From Cladopsammia gracilis (taxonomy: Eukaryota > Cnidaria > Anthozoa > Scleractinia > Dendrophylliidae), in contig JAJGOT010000053.1 in assembly GCA_022457155.1 (NCBI GenBank), forward strand, positions 524,501-588,500: DNA of 64,000 nt, given 5' to 3'. Each line of letters begins with the position of its first letter. Position 1 is the stretch's first letter. Positions 31,056 to 43,776 of this stretch are shown here, piece after piece. Under the pieces are notes generated by a model that worked only from the letters and a program-made list of their open reading frames with translations, was not told where the DNA came from and searched no databases. The position numbers were made by a program, and so were the translations under genes.

Positions 31056-34000
31056 TTAGATGTTTAGAAAATGATGTTCAAAATTGCCTGCTCTGATATT
31101 GGCAGATACTGTGTTGTTTCCAGTGTCCGCGTTCTTCTCTTGTTTTACACCAGTCTGAAAATTGCCATATTTCAAGTCAAGCGATTGGGAATCCTTCGAT
31201 GTTAGGCCATCAAGTTCAAGACCTCCTGCTTTGAGACTGCCAGATACTGTGTGGTGTCCTGTTTCGGCGTTCTTTACTCGTTTCATTCGAGTCTGAAAAT
31301 CGCCTGCTTTCAATTCAAGTGATTGGGAATCCTTGGATGTTGAGACACCAAGTTCACGATCGCCCCTTTTGATACTGGCAGATACTGTGTTGTTTCCAGT
31401 GTCCGCGTTCTTCTCTCGTTTTACTCCAGTCTGAAAATCGCCATATTTCAAGTCAAGCGATTGGGAATCCTTCGATGTTGAGCCACCAAGTTCAAGACTT
31501 CCTGCTTTGAGACTGCCAGATACCGTGTTGTGTCCTGTTTCGGCGTTCTTCTCTCGTTTGGCTGCAGTCTGAAAATCGCCAGCTTTAAAGTCAAATGATT
31601 GGGAATCCTTCGATGTTGAGCCACCAATTTCAAGATCTCCTGCTTTGATTCTGGCAGATAATGTGTTGTTTCCTGTGTCAGCGTTCTTCTCTCTTATAAC
31701 TCCGGTCTTAAAATCGCCAGCTTTTAAGTCAAGTGATTGGGAATTCTTGGATGTCGAGCAACCTAGTTCAAGATCGCCAGCTTCGAGACTTGCAGATGTT
31801 GTCTTGTTTCCAGTTTTGGCTTCCTTTTCACGTCTTATTGCAGTCCGAAAATTGCCTTTCTTCAATTGGAATGATTTTGAATGCTTAGATGTAGAGCCAC
31901 CAAGTTCAAGATCTCTTGCCTTGAGATTTGCTGATGTTGTCTTCTTTCCAGTATTGGCGTCCTTGTTTCGTGTGACTTCAGTCTTAAAATCTCCTTTTAT
32001 TAATTTAAAGGATTTTGAATGCTTGGACTTTGTGCCACCTAGTTCAAAATCTCCAACTTTTGCTTGAAGGGATTTAGTTCCTTTTGACTTTGAGGCAGTT
32101 ATCGATATGTCTTTTGTTTTGACACTGAAGTCCAGATTGTTCTTTGAAAGGCCAAGACCTACGCTGCTTTCACCATCGTGCAATGATCCTGAAAAACCAG
32201 ACTTGCCACCCGACAGCGAGAACCTTTTATCTCCATGCTGAGCAGTAACACCGACCTTGTCTTTTGATGCACGAAAGCCAATACTTGTATCATTGGTTTG
32301 TAATCCTGCTTCGCCTCCATCTTTGGCTACTTTGAGGTTAATTCCAAAAGCGGAGCTGTGCTGTTCAGTTATTCGAGAGTGTTTTGAGACGTCAGTGTTC
32401 ACAGATTTCTTTATTTCCTCAGAAACTATTCCTGAAGACGATGCAATTGTTGCTTCATGCTCCATTGACATAACTTTGTTGCTTGCATGCTTTCCTAGTT
32501 CAACACCTGTTTTTTCCACTCCAATGGAGAATCCTGATGAGGACTGAGATCGATAACTGCGGATTTTTTCTGAGATTATATTCTTTGCAAAATTACCAAT
32601 AGCCCCATCAGCAGTCACTGAAGATCCTCTTAGCTTCAGAGTATCTACTTCAAACTCATCTTGGTTTATTGATCCCCTACAATGGATTCCACTTGGCTTT
32701 TCAACAAATTTTCCAACGTCAGAACTTTGGCTTATTCCAAACTTATTAGGGACAGGAAATCTCTCCACCATGGTAAAACCAATACTTGTTGAGCTGTCGA
32801 AGGCTTCGATTTCACTCTGCTTGGAAATAACGTTTAGTTTCTCAATATTTCCAGAAATTGCATCAGTTTCCAAATTACATGCAGTCAAATTAACGTTTTC
32901 TGCATTCGTAAAATGAGTTCCTCCTCGAACCTTTACGTTCTGATTGATGACCTTTTTCTCCCTTGAGCGAGAGTCCCCCACGGATATTCCCAGTTGGTTC
33001 ATCCCAATATCCACGGAACATTTTTCCATGGAACTTGTATTATGTAACTCTGCCCCTTCAAAGTTAACATTTTTGGCATCGACAAATATATTTCCAACAT
33101 TCATGGCCATTGCATTTTTCACATCAAAATTTTTGGCTGATCCAATAAAGTTCCCACCAACTTCAGTTTTGCGCTCAGCTAAACGCTGATGGCGTAATCG
33201 TCTGCTCTCACTTCCAGTAGACAATCCCTTGTCTAATGAAATTCCGCTTGAATGGCTTTGTTTTGATGTTGACAATATCCTATCCTTGAATTGGACCGTG
33301 CCAGCAGCTTTAGCCATCATGTCACCACCAACCTGACAATCAGACCCAATTACGGACACATTCGAGTCTCGAGAAGATATACTTAGCGATCCACCAGCCG
33401 CTAATGTCGAGCAATGTTGTTCCTCTGTTCTCTTAACTTTCCTCTCCCTGCGAAACCAATTGCTTTTCACATGCTCTTCCTCACGAATGGTGACTTTATC
33501 TTGGATTACCACGTCCTTTTTAGCTGAAAGGGCTATGTTTTTAGCTGCATTAATTTCTGTTGCGGTCGCTTTAACGCTTCCCTCTTCTGAAACGATGGCA
33601 ATATTACCACATTTAGAAGAGATAGGTGCTTTCGAAACTGTGGAATAGGAACATGAAACTTCCGAAGAACTGAAAAATTCACTGCTTGAAGAGGAACTAC
33701 TGTGATGCGTTTCAATCGGATCGACAATAATATTCTTCTGAGCCTTCAAAACCGCTCTTTCGTCACCAGAAATTGAGCCACCAGTCATCGAAATCGATCC
33801 CTCGTTAGATATAACAGCTGCAATATTGCCAGCTTCAACATGAGACGAATCCATTGAGACGTTTCCTTCCTTTGACTGCAAAGTGGTAGAATCTCGAGAA
33901 CTTATTGAGGAAATACTAACATCCAGGGATTGATCTGACGTTATGGATACTCCCTTCTCACAGCGCACCCGTGCATTGTCAATATTTACCGACTTTGCCT

Positions 34001-37000
34001 TTAACTTTAGCTTGAAAAGCTGATCGATGTTACATCTTGATAGAACGATGTCTTGGTCTGTCACTGCTAAATCGAGTTGATCAGAGATCCTTAAATCTTC
34101 ATACACTCCTTCACCTTTCAGCAAGTCGTTAACTTGATTCATTTTGTCGGTTTTCAGTGTAAGATTCTTGAACTGATGATCGGCCGTAGTTTTTCCTTTT
34201 GACTTGTCGTGATAGGCTAGATCAATACCAGATTTGGCATCAATTGTGGTGTTATCTGATTTGATTTTTCCGACAACTTGAGCTTTTCCCTCGGACGTAA
34301 TTATCAAGGAATCACTGGTAATATCACCTGCTTTGCACACATTGTCTGCAAACATAATCAGTGTTATGGCTTTCTTTTCCCTCTTGGTCATGACGATTTC
34401 TTTGGACGCAACAACAACATCTCCAGCAGATAGAACACCTTCGTCGCAGAATACTTCATCGAACAATGCTTCATATGCTGAATCGGTGGAGGTAACACCC
34501 TCGCTAAGAGAGTATAAGCCAGATTCAAGGATACCTTCTGTCTTGTTACTGTTTCTTTTCGATTCAGAAAAGCCAAACCTTTTCATGATTGATTCATGTT
34601 CTTTGATTCTTTTCTTCTTCATCCATTGACGTAGCTTTCTCGCCTTATGTGGGATTGCCAGCAGCTTTTCCTTCAATATGTTGATTCTGGTGTATCTCTC
34701 GCTTTCACTTGTGATGATAAAAACTAGTCTTGGGACGTCAAAGGATTCGATGCCATTCTTCAAAGCATCTGCAACAAAAATGTTGACCATGCTATACATC
34801 TGAGCAATTCGTAGCCCGATTTCAGCAGTTGCCAAAGAACCTTTCTTCAAGGATATCAATGAGTTTGAGATTTCTCTTCCTTCGTATTCTGAATGAATGT
34901 TTTTCAGTGATTCTGCCGCTTTTGACCAGGCTTCCAGGCTTTTGACGTCAGGAGTGCAGGATACATACGCCAGAAACTTGAAGAGAAGCACTGTTTCATT
35001 CTCAATCTGCTTGTTTGATTTTAGGGTAGACCCACCAAGGAAACATGTGATGCTTTCTAATCTGATCCTTTGTCTTCCAACCAGTTCACAGCTTGCGACA
35101 TCATTGACACCACTTATCTCTTTGCCAGGAAGACTCAGCAAGAATGGTGCTTTCAAAGAAGTTATCTGACCTCTGCAAATGCCACTGTTAACCAAAGCAA
35201 GATAGGAGGATAAGCAAACGTTGGACTCTTCCAGACCTGATTCTATTTTACCAGAGTTGAGTAGTGCCCATGGTTCTATTTGAAGGGTTAGAAATGCTTC
35301 AATCGATCCTGCCATTGTAATCCATTCTCCTTTCATTTCCACTGTCTCACATGAAAAGATTCTGCTTTTTTGTGTGAGATGCAAATTTTTTTCTGCGGTT
35401 AACTTCAAATCTGACACATTCGTCATGCTGCCTGAAACGTTTATGTCTTTGGCTTCAATCTCTAATGATGTGGATGAATCTGTCTTCCCCTTGGTGAAAC
35501 CTCCCAGTGAAACCAGTCCATTTTCGGCGGTGATTATGTTCAGAGTTTGCAAGACGTCTATGCCACCGAATTCAGCCTTCTCTTGCACAAACGATTGTCC
35601 TGCATTGATTTCCACAAAGCCCACGCATTCTAAACCACCACTCAACTTAAACGTATCGTCTACAATGATGGTTGATGGCTTCTCTTCTTCTGCTGGCTGG
35701 ACACATCTCATTCGTCCTGGAACATGAATTGAATTTGCTTCGAGATTTACACACTCAATTTCAGATGTGATGGCGGCCAGTTCACATAATAGAAATACTT
35801 CAGAGCATTTGAAGATGTTGTCGGTGTTAAATGTAACGTTTTCGATTGATTTATCAACATACAGAACGTGAATGGCAATCGACTTGCTCGGACCTTCAAA
35901 AACAACATTTTCCTTAGTCGGTACATCTTCCTTTCCACAGCGGATAGAAAGACGGTTTGCATGAAAAAAATCTTCGACTATAAACGCTGAAGCTATTTCT
36001 GCACTGTTGGTGCCTTCACTCCTGTGAAATTCAACAGAGATTTTTCCGAGATGGGATTCTTTGTGCAGCTTCAAGCGTTTGCTGAGACTGAAAAGGCATT
36101 CAGGTTCGATGTTATCTTCAGAACTGGCAATGATGGAGTCAATCGCCAAGTGACCTTTCTCACAGTTTACTTCAAATTTGTCTGGTAAAACAAATGTATC
36201 GCTGATTTCGCCTTTTCCACCCAGCGCACAAAAAGAAAACTCGTTATGTGACTGCGAATGCACATGCAGGTCTTTGTCAACGTAAATTTTCCCAGACAGT
36301 GTTGTTTCATCAGTCGAAGAAACATCTATGCTAAGATTGGGCGAAGATTTTATCACTCCTTTTTCGTTTGACAGGGTTTCCGATGTGATAATCAGGTCTC
36401 CGTCACATTTGATGGTTCCACTGTTCAAAGCGGATTTTTCGCAGGTGATGCGAAGGGTACTGGAAATTAAGCTTTTGGTCTTGGTGCCAGGTGATAGAGT
36501 TATCTCACCGCTGTTGTTTAACGACCTGGCTTGGATACCTAAGTACATTGCGAAAGTTTGCAACTTGCCATGGACTGACATCTTCTCTTCAGAGGAAACA
36601 CTGGTTGAAATAGGCGAATCGATGACGTTATTTTCTTCGTCTCGAGGACCACTACATGTCATTGCCGAGTCAGCACTGATTTCCAAACATCTGGTAATGA
36701 CATCTACTGTGTGTGGTTCTGTCTCGCCATTCCAAGCACACGTGAGATCAGCAATTGAACCAGGCATTGAGGAAACAGAGGCTGTAATTCCATTTATTCC
36801 TTTGGCATGCAACTTGCCAAACAAGACAAAATTAGGAACCTCGCTTGCATCTGTGGCTTCTAAACTCAAGTCCCCCTCTTCTACGATTAGTATTTGATTG
36901 ATAACCAGTTGAGCATTGCTTCCAAAGAACTCGACGTCGCATTCTGTTGCAATGCATTCAGCGTCACAGGAAACTTTCTTTTCCAGCTGAATAAAGAGAT

Positions 37001-38134
37001 GTCGGTCCACGCGAACATAGCCATACCAATTATTTTCTTGTCCGTCCCGCAAGGCTAGCAAAAGATCTCCGTTGCTAATAAGAGCCCCTTCTCTGTCTTG
37101 CTTCAGCTCACCAAGGTCCAAAACAAAATTGCCTTCACTGACAATTACGTTCTTGTTCTCAAATACCTCACCACAGTATAATCTTCCCCCATCTTTCACC
37201 CAAACAGCTGATGTTTTAGAGATTCGGACGTTCCCAAGGACGTGAAATTGGTTAAAGCTTCGTAACATTGCGTTGTCGTACAACAGTAAATCCCCTCTGA
37301 CAAGGCCACTGATAGTTCCGGAGATCCATGTCCAAGGCTTAACAACACTTGCTGAGCCTCCAACATCAAAGTGTAAGTCGTTTCCTTGCAACTGCGAGCA
37401 GTCGTAGATATCTTGATGTACGATGCATTCGATAACAGCTGCTCGAATGACACCATGTTTCCACTCACACATGGCCAGACCACCCCGTATGATTTCTTTC
37501 TTGTGCTGGTCTTTGTCATAGGTATCTTTGTGTTTTCCTCTTCCACAGACAGCATGAAATTCATCTTGAATGCTTCGCCCATGGATTCTAACCGCTGGGT
37601 CTATTTCTTCATTTACCATCGATATGAAATTGTCGCAGTCCAGACTCTGAACTGCTCGAAGCATTCGGGAATCATTAAAGGAAGAGTCTTTCTTTGGACG
37701 TGCAGCAATATCATTTAGATGGCCCAACTCTTTCTGTATCGAGATAAAACTGTAAAAGCCCCTCTGAGCTGTATCATGTTTTGAATCTGAGCATAGCATT
37801 ATATTGTTGCACTTTAACTTGAGATAACTTTGTGCACATAATGACCCAAAGTTTGTTAAATTGCCGTTCTCAATTACGACATTTAATCTTTTTGTCAGAT
37901 TCGCATTCATCGTAGGTGTTGTGGCATCGATCTCCTGGCCTAAGACCCCGTCTACATTTACGTGAAGGTCCCCAGTACCTATCCTGACAGTTAGGCATTT
38001 TTCTTTTTCGAATAATCCACAAGCGACCGTACCGTTAATGAATACATCACCTTGATCATCTACATTTGTTTCGAAGGTTGTACATCTCAACACAGCTTCG
38101 GTGTCTACGTAGATATTACTAACATCTGTGTATC
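31056..38134 (-). CDS. Exon 3, 7.1-kb uninterrupted exon of the hemagglutinin-like gene
   Basis: The acceptor ttttgtag|GATACACAG opens the exon; the first residues are [17 protein letters not shown]. The apparent start at 38093 is a GTG inside the exon, not a true start. The single exon carries 2,358 codons. The last seven complete 46-aa units lie between about 32075 and 31100, and an eighth is cut by a one-base insertion that leads to the stop (NFEHHFLNI). Confidence 0.85.
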
Positions 38135-39642
38135 CTACAAAATAAAAAATATGTATGGGTACAAAGTAATGGTGGACTGATTAACACCAACCATTCAGTA
38201 ATTACACACAAATGTCTAGTGTTATATATATGCACGCCAAGAAGTACAATGAATTACCATCCATCCATCAAAACATCCGTCCATCCGTCCGTCCGTCCAT
38301 CTATCAAACCACCCATCTATCCGTTCATCCATCTATCCACCCATCAAACTATCCATCCATCCGTCCCTCCCTCCATCCATTCATCCATCCATTTATCAAA
38401 CCATCCATCAGTCCATCCATCCATCCATTCATTCATCTTAAATTATTTCTTACCTTCTTTAGGGATGACCCTCGCTGAAACATCCTTGATCTGAAGTGGA
38501 TGTGAAGATATTCTCAACGTTCCATAAGAAACCAACTCTAGCTTCATTCCACTTGTTGTGTTGTCGGTTTGTGATTTGTCAGTCGTTATGTTTGGTCCAG
38601 TGATTGTAAAGTGTTTGAGACTCTTGAACGTACAATCCATCAGGCTGGTCTTTATAAAGTCTCGTTGAGGTACAATCGATATCTTGATTTTATCATCCTA
38701 AAAGAAGCATTTAAAGTTATTACACTCCATGTATTCATTTCGATCTGTGAGCTAGACGTGCCTTGACATTGCTCAGTCTAGCCTTTGATTTTAATCGTTA
38801 CTACTTAAAATAAAACGTTTGCTTTTCTTAACAAAAATATCAAATAAAGTAGAAAACTGAAATTTCTTCAACACTATGTCATAAGATCAAGGGATAGGGT
38901 CGAAATAATTGTCATCTTACGGAAATCCGATTTGAAGGGAAGGGGTGGGGTTACCTGGTATCCACCACCGCTGGAAGTGAAATCTTGGATTTTTTTCCCC
39001 AAAATCTCCAAAACTAAGTCACAAAACATGAATTACTGTCTGTTTGTGTGTGTGATAAACAACGTTTTTTGCATATAGAATTAGTCAATAAGGACATAAT
39101 TTATTAACCATCATTTCAATAGGCCTCTGAAGGGCAAGAGCTGGTACAAAACCGCTAATATAAGACATACTGTCCTTAGTCAAGCATCTCGTTTTGATAA
39201 TCATTAGTTTGATATGATTAAAGTAATTAAAAAAATGGCTACCAGGAGAATGCCGCTGTTTTCATTGACGCTATTTCATAATACAGTGCGACCCGAAGAA
39301 ACGTGCGCACATGGAAATATGCGAGGACTGTTTTGACAAAAAAATACTTTAAAAAGCAGTCCAAAGATGGCTATAGCATGACTGGCGCACTTCTTCGAAT
39401 CGCACTCTATTTAAAATTTGAAATACCTTTTCTTTATTAGTCAAGTTTAGTAAGTAAGGCTTCCCAAATCCTGGCCGTGTGTGGGACAGCTCAACCTTCC
39501 ATCCGCTAAACTCCTTGTGAATCCGTATCGAATTCTCGTGATAAGACTCTGGTATCATGACTGTAATATGATGCCCATTTTCTATGGCTACGCTTCCAGT
39601 ACTGTACGGACACGCTTTTACGATAACACTCAACTTTCTCAT
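31056..39642 (-). CDS. FhaB/CdiA-type hemagglutinin-repeat protein in an intron-bearing animal-style gene
   Basis: Three coding exons (39427-39642, 38454-38697, 31056-38134) join in frame to about 2,512 aa. The start ATG at 39642 is preceded by an in-frame TAA in the same exon. Residues 1-150 are a non-repetitive beta-rich region. From about 170 to 1190 there are repeated short strand segments (NSGxI, GDLxI, SxxISx) typical of a right-handed beta-helix. About 1195-1345 is a helical, lysine-rich insertion. About 1350-2060 resembles bacterial filamentous hemagglutinin/CdiA repeats: [23 protein letters not shown] (about 1711), [32 protein letters not shown]. About 2175-2500 is a 46-aa tandem repeat. 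There is no signal peptide, no TPS secretion domain and no C-terminal toxin domain. Bacterial origin by ancient transfer is inferred; the host function is unknown. Confidence 0.82.
31100..32075 (-). repeat. In-frame 138-nt (46-aa) tandem repeat, seven complete units
   Basis: The unit consensus has three parts: [46 protein letters not shown]. Units 3, 5 and 7 end ADTGNNT.SA and units 4 and 6 end AETGH.TVSG, so there is a 276-nt higher-order alternation. The first two units ([14 protein letters not shown]) are the most distinct. Confidence 0.9.
38260..38440 (+). repeat. (CCAT/CCGT)n tetranucleotide microsatellite
   Basis: CATCCATCCGTCCATC-type repeats over about 180 bp in intron 2 of the hemagglutinin-like gene. 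Confidence 0.9.
38454..38697 (-). CDS. Exon 2 of the hemagglutinin-like gene
   Basis: A 244-nt exon from ttttag|GATGAT to GAAG|gtaaga. It reads [18 protein letters not shown] and ends SARVIPKEG with a phase-1 split glycine. The downstream intron contains the CCATCCAT microsatellite. Confidence 0.8.
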
Positions 39643-39664
39643 GATGTTGTGTTAACTATAAGCT
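39427..39664 (-). CDS. Exon 1 of the hemagglutinin-like gene (22-nt leader and 72 codons)
   Basis: The acceptor tgcctttcag ends at 39665. The leader includes an in-frame TAA before the ATG at 39642. Coding begins [16 protein letters not shown] and ends LLNLTNKEK in phase 0 before gtattt. No hydrophobic signal sequence is present. A non-coding exon must exist upstream; I cannot place it. Confidence 0.75.
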
Positions 39665-41010
39665 CTGAAAGGCAAAAAATCGTGTTTAGTTAACCTTTTT
39701 CCAACACTATTGTTGACGTCAAGTCATTGAAGTAGATGGAATTAAAGCCCTTTACGCAAAATATAAGTTTTTTGTAGGCTATTGCAGCAGCATGCCATTA
39801 TAGCATGCAGCGAAACTAATCTTGCATTCGCGTTAGACTTTCTGTGGTTTCCGTCAGCTGGACATAAGTCCAGGGGATTGGACACGGCGCGCGAAGCATC
39901 AAGGGACAAAAGGTAAAATTATCTTCATTTGCGCCCGGACGTTGAGAAGCGAAGAGCTCCATGGTTGAAACTTAATGACTTCGGCAATGTAAACAAACAA
40001 AAGAGACAAGAATATCAAAAGTTTATGGAGACTCAGAAAGTTAGTTAGCTATTTTATATTATATATCCAGTTGATCCTATTATATCTTTGTCTAAGTTAC
40101 TGTTATTGTATAAATACACTAATGACACCGCTCGATCTTATATTAGCAGGAATTTCTCTTGGTTAAGTGACACATGCGCACATAAGACCAGCGCCTGTAC
40201 CAACGGGAACTTTAAGATCGATGTGGATCTGTATGCCACTGGGAGTGGAAAGCGCATTTTCATTTTCATCTATTGTGTTGTGCAGGGTCAAGGCCGAAAA
40301 ACGATAACAAAAACATCGAACAAAGACGTTTCTCAGGATTTATAACCATTGCACTTTATTAACTTTGACCGCATTTTCAATTCTTGGTTTGCAACTACGT
40401 GACAAGGCGGTCATGTTGGTAGTCAATACAATACATTTTTTTCGCAGAATTTGCATGAAAATAGAGTTTAGTTCCCAGCGGAGAGAAACGCTTTTGTTCT
40501 TGACCGCCAACATGGCCGCCGTGACGTCACGTGCAAACCAGCAATACTTATCTTGGAGCGTATGCATCCTTGGACTCCTTCAAGTTAAGCGCCAGTATAG
40601 CTCTTCCGTTTTCCTTAAATTAGTTACTTTAGTTTTTGGTCTCATTTACAATTTTCTACTTAGTTAACTTAATCCCAACTATTCTGGTCCGATTGATTTA
40701 ATTATGGTTATTGCTGCCTCTGTTTAACTCTAGATCTAGAGTGTTTATATTTTTATCCCAGTATTTGGTCTTAAATAAATAAAATATTGAACTGCTACAT
40801 CAAACTGAAATTATTTACATATACATATAGCTGCAGTCCAAATTGATTGTTAATTTTTGTGAAGTAAGTTACCTGCAAATATGCATGTACTTGTAAAAAT
40901 TCCGTAACGTAATATTACATGTAATATTTGGGCCAAATTGGAGACCATCCACTACAGCTGTATTTGCTACCCACTCTAAATAAAGTTCTATTCTGTTCTG
41001 TTCTGTTCTA
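39665..41010. other. Upstream region of the hemagglutinin-like gene, no other gene seen
   Basis: It holds a MITE at 40378-40548. The 3' tail of a retroelement is likely at about 40970-41010, where TAAATAAAGTTCTATTCTGT runs into repeated TTCTGTTCTG words. Confidence 0.45.
40378..40548. mobile_element. MITE, GGCGGCCATGTTGGT family (copy 2)
   Basis: TTGGTTTGCAACTACGTGAC...GGCGGTCATGTTGGT pairs with CCAACATGGCCGCCGTGAC...CACGTGCAAACCAG. It is related to 27017-27174. Confidence 0.65.
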
Positions 41011-43130
41011 TCTCACACACATTTTTTTGAATAAGTTAAACTGAATTCAAAAGTAAATACAAAGCAAATTCCCGAGTCTTAAGAGGATAAAAATACTCAC
41101 AAGCAAGATTTTGATGCCAAACCTTTCCAATACCTTCAATATAACAAACAATTTCCAAAAACAAACAACTATACACTATAAAACCTATGACATTTAGCAC
41201 TTGAATTCCAATTAAATAATGAATAATGGATTCTTTATTAATAATAATTTATCTATTTTACTCAGTTTTTTCTTAGATGTATCCCTTTCACTCTTCATTT
41301 CCATTTCCTCATTTTCAGTGTGTGTTTATATATTCCATTACTTAATTTTCTTTTGCATCTATTAATGTATTTAGTTCTATGTATAAATGTACATTAATAT
41401 TACAATATTTTTCTGATTGTATAGGTTTGCTAAGTATGGTTCTTACATATTACCAATTTTAAAAAAACGTTCTCTGGTTAAACAGTTTAAACTTATGAGC
41501 TTTCGATTGCCAGTCTGCAGTCTTTGACAAATAGTGAATAAAAAGCGCGAACGTGGAATATATTTACGGTAACAAATGTGAAGTAGAAAAATACAATAAA
41601 AACAAAAATACTTTTGGGGAAATAAAATGTTAATACGAAGTTCATAAAGAATTGAATATTACTTAGGCGATTGTTGCCTGCTTCGCTTGTAATTCCTGTA
41701 TGCCAAGATTCCATTGTTTTCCTAACGCGAAAATTTCCTTTGTCTATTACATGGGCATTGTTAATGTCAATTAAGTGGCCGTTCAACCATGCATGAGTGG
41801 CGATGGTTGAACATTTTTTATAGGTTTTCGTGTTTCTAATATGTTATTTCTTAACATGTTTTTCGTATGGTTATTACAGTCAGATTGTACCCAAGTTTGT
41901 ACGTTTTTTGTATATTATGTAAATAGAAATATTGCAATTAATAGTACTAAATAAAACATGGTCATTGTCACTTGCCTTCTAATTTATCTCCGCCATTTTT
42001 GTTTTTCCCTATCTCGAAATAGAGGTCTCTGATTTGTCAGTTTTCACTACCGTGATCAATCGCGCGCCGTGAACAACCCCCGTGACTTGGGACAAGTCAC
42101 TGGACAACATGGGACACCATAGGAGGTTGTAAAGGAAAATGAAGGCGCGCGAAAAAATATTTCACTGTGTTTTTGCTTGATTTTCCCATTCGTTTGTATT
42201 ATTTAGCACACTTTCTTGGCCTAAGACTCATAATGCTCAATGAAGGGAATATTTTCCGGATTTTCTTTTCGTCTTACACTTTTATCTACATCGGGCTTCC
42301 TGTGGAAGAACGAAGGCCAGTGAAGTTTCTGAGCGAAGCACGGAGCGAGACCGTTAACAGGGACTCTGGAAACTGGAAAACCGCAATAAAAATGGTTCAA
42401 AACCGAAAAGCCACCGAACATAATGATCAAAATAGCAAATTCACAAACCTCAAAACCCTGACCCTTGATACCACAACGAAATATAACTACAGTCGAACCT
42501 GTATATATCGACCCTGTACTAGCAGTAATCACAGATCATGGAGACGCGTTCGAAGGAATTTCCAGCGGAAATGAGCCCCTGAAAAAAAACAATAGGGGCG
42601 GCCATTTGAAAGACCGTCTACCAAAAAATCTCAAATTTGTCTCCAACACGAAATTAGGATTGCGTTCTTCGAACGCGATAAGCGGCCTCCCTCTATTAGC
42701 GATTTCTATATAAAGCTCATCATTCTTCTTTCATTTTAAAGCTATTGTAATAGAATTAGGCAAAACTTCTACTGCCATCTGTGGTCAACTTTCACTGACA
42801 GACAACGTCACTTGGATGGCGCATCACGTGAACCTACGCTGGTTTACCGAGGTTAAATAAAATGGTCTTGAAACTAAGAAGCGAAAAACCAAAACCGAAA
42901 AACCGCTTTTCTTGTTCATAAATATCGAAAACCGGATGTTTAAAAAGGAAAAATCCGTAAGCCGCAACGGATACAAAAACCGAAAAATCGGACATTTTGA
43001 GTGCAAAAATCGAAAATCCGATCTCAAAAATGACCAAAACCGTAAAACTGAAAACCCCAATACCTCCCTCAGACATGCATGCAGTGTCTGACAGGCACAC
43101 TAAGCGGTGTGATTCAGTTTGAAGCGATTG
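41010..43130. other. Intergenic sequence, no gene seen
   Basis: AT-rich, with a low-complexity AAAACCGAAAA stretch at 42880-43060. The frames at 42167-42574 and 42221-42532 overlap on opposite strands and have no domain. Confidence 0.45.
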
Positions 43131-43394
43131 CGTCTCAAAGAGCTTCTAATTCAAAAGCTATATCAAGAACCACAAGGATCGAAAAACATACATAGCTGGA
43201 TTGTGATCTATTGATCTCCTGGACCCAAGAAATGAATATTTGCATCAAGACGAACTATCTTTACCTTTATATGAATAATCGAGGATTTGTTTGGATTTGT
43301 GTGAGCTGCTCAGTCATAAAAGATATTGAAACCTGGTCTAGTCGGAATAAAGGCGCTCAAAGGGAATTTTAAAATTCCCTTGCCTTAAGTGAAA

Positions 43395-43776
43395 GCTTAA
43401 CACATCCCGTCCTCGTTCGTAAACGCATATTTTTTTTTATCTAAAACTCTCCCGTCCACACGAAGCCAGCTATCGATTACCATTCGTTTTCACCTGTCCA
43501 CACGTAAACGCTAAAACGATACGTAAACGCTTCAAATCTGCAATGAGCGTAGATAATTCCGCCATATTGGATATCTGCTCTATTTTCTTTATTTGTGGAC
43601 TGGGTCCGAATCTGTGACATCAGCGTTTACGAAAATATCCGTTTACGCTGTCCACACATAAATAGATAAACGGCGTTTTCGAAAATATCCGTTTAGGGTG
43701 ACCGTTTTCATCGTTTAAGTGTGGACGGGAGGCCTAAACGCATAAAAAAATTGTGCGTACGTGTGGATGGGGCCTT
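43395..43776. mobile_element. MITE-like insertion in array unit 1
   Basis: GTCCACACG and CGTGTGGA words with AAACG cores on both strands (CTGTCCACACGTAAACGC, GTACGTGTGGATGGGGCC) interrupt the unit between GTGAAAGCTTAACA and TTAAATGGGAAAC, where sister units are continuous. Confidence 0.55.

Noticed and set aside
31056..32075. A C-terminal toxin domain as in bacterial CdiA
   Set aside because: The C-terminus is only the 46-aa tandem repeat; no effector-like domain is visible.
31448..37718. Plus- and minus-strand frames of 60-190 codons overlapping the large exon
   Set aside because: They are shadow frames of the 7-kb coding exon, with no independent domains.
38093..38093. Start of the hemagglutinin-like protein at 38093
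   Set aside because: The codon is GTG inside an exon; the frame continues upstream to an acceptor and through two more coding exons to an ATG at 39642.
31056..39642. Bacterial contamination as explanation of the hemagglutinin-like gene
   Set aside because: The gene has GT/AG introns and is flanked on both sides by the same MITE families found elsewhere in the window.
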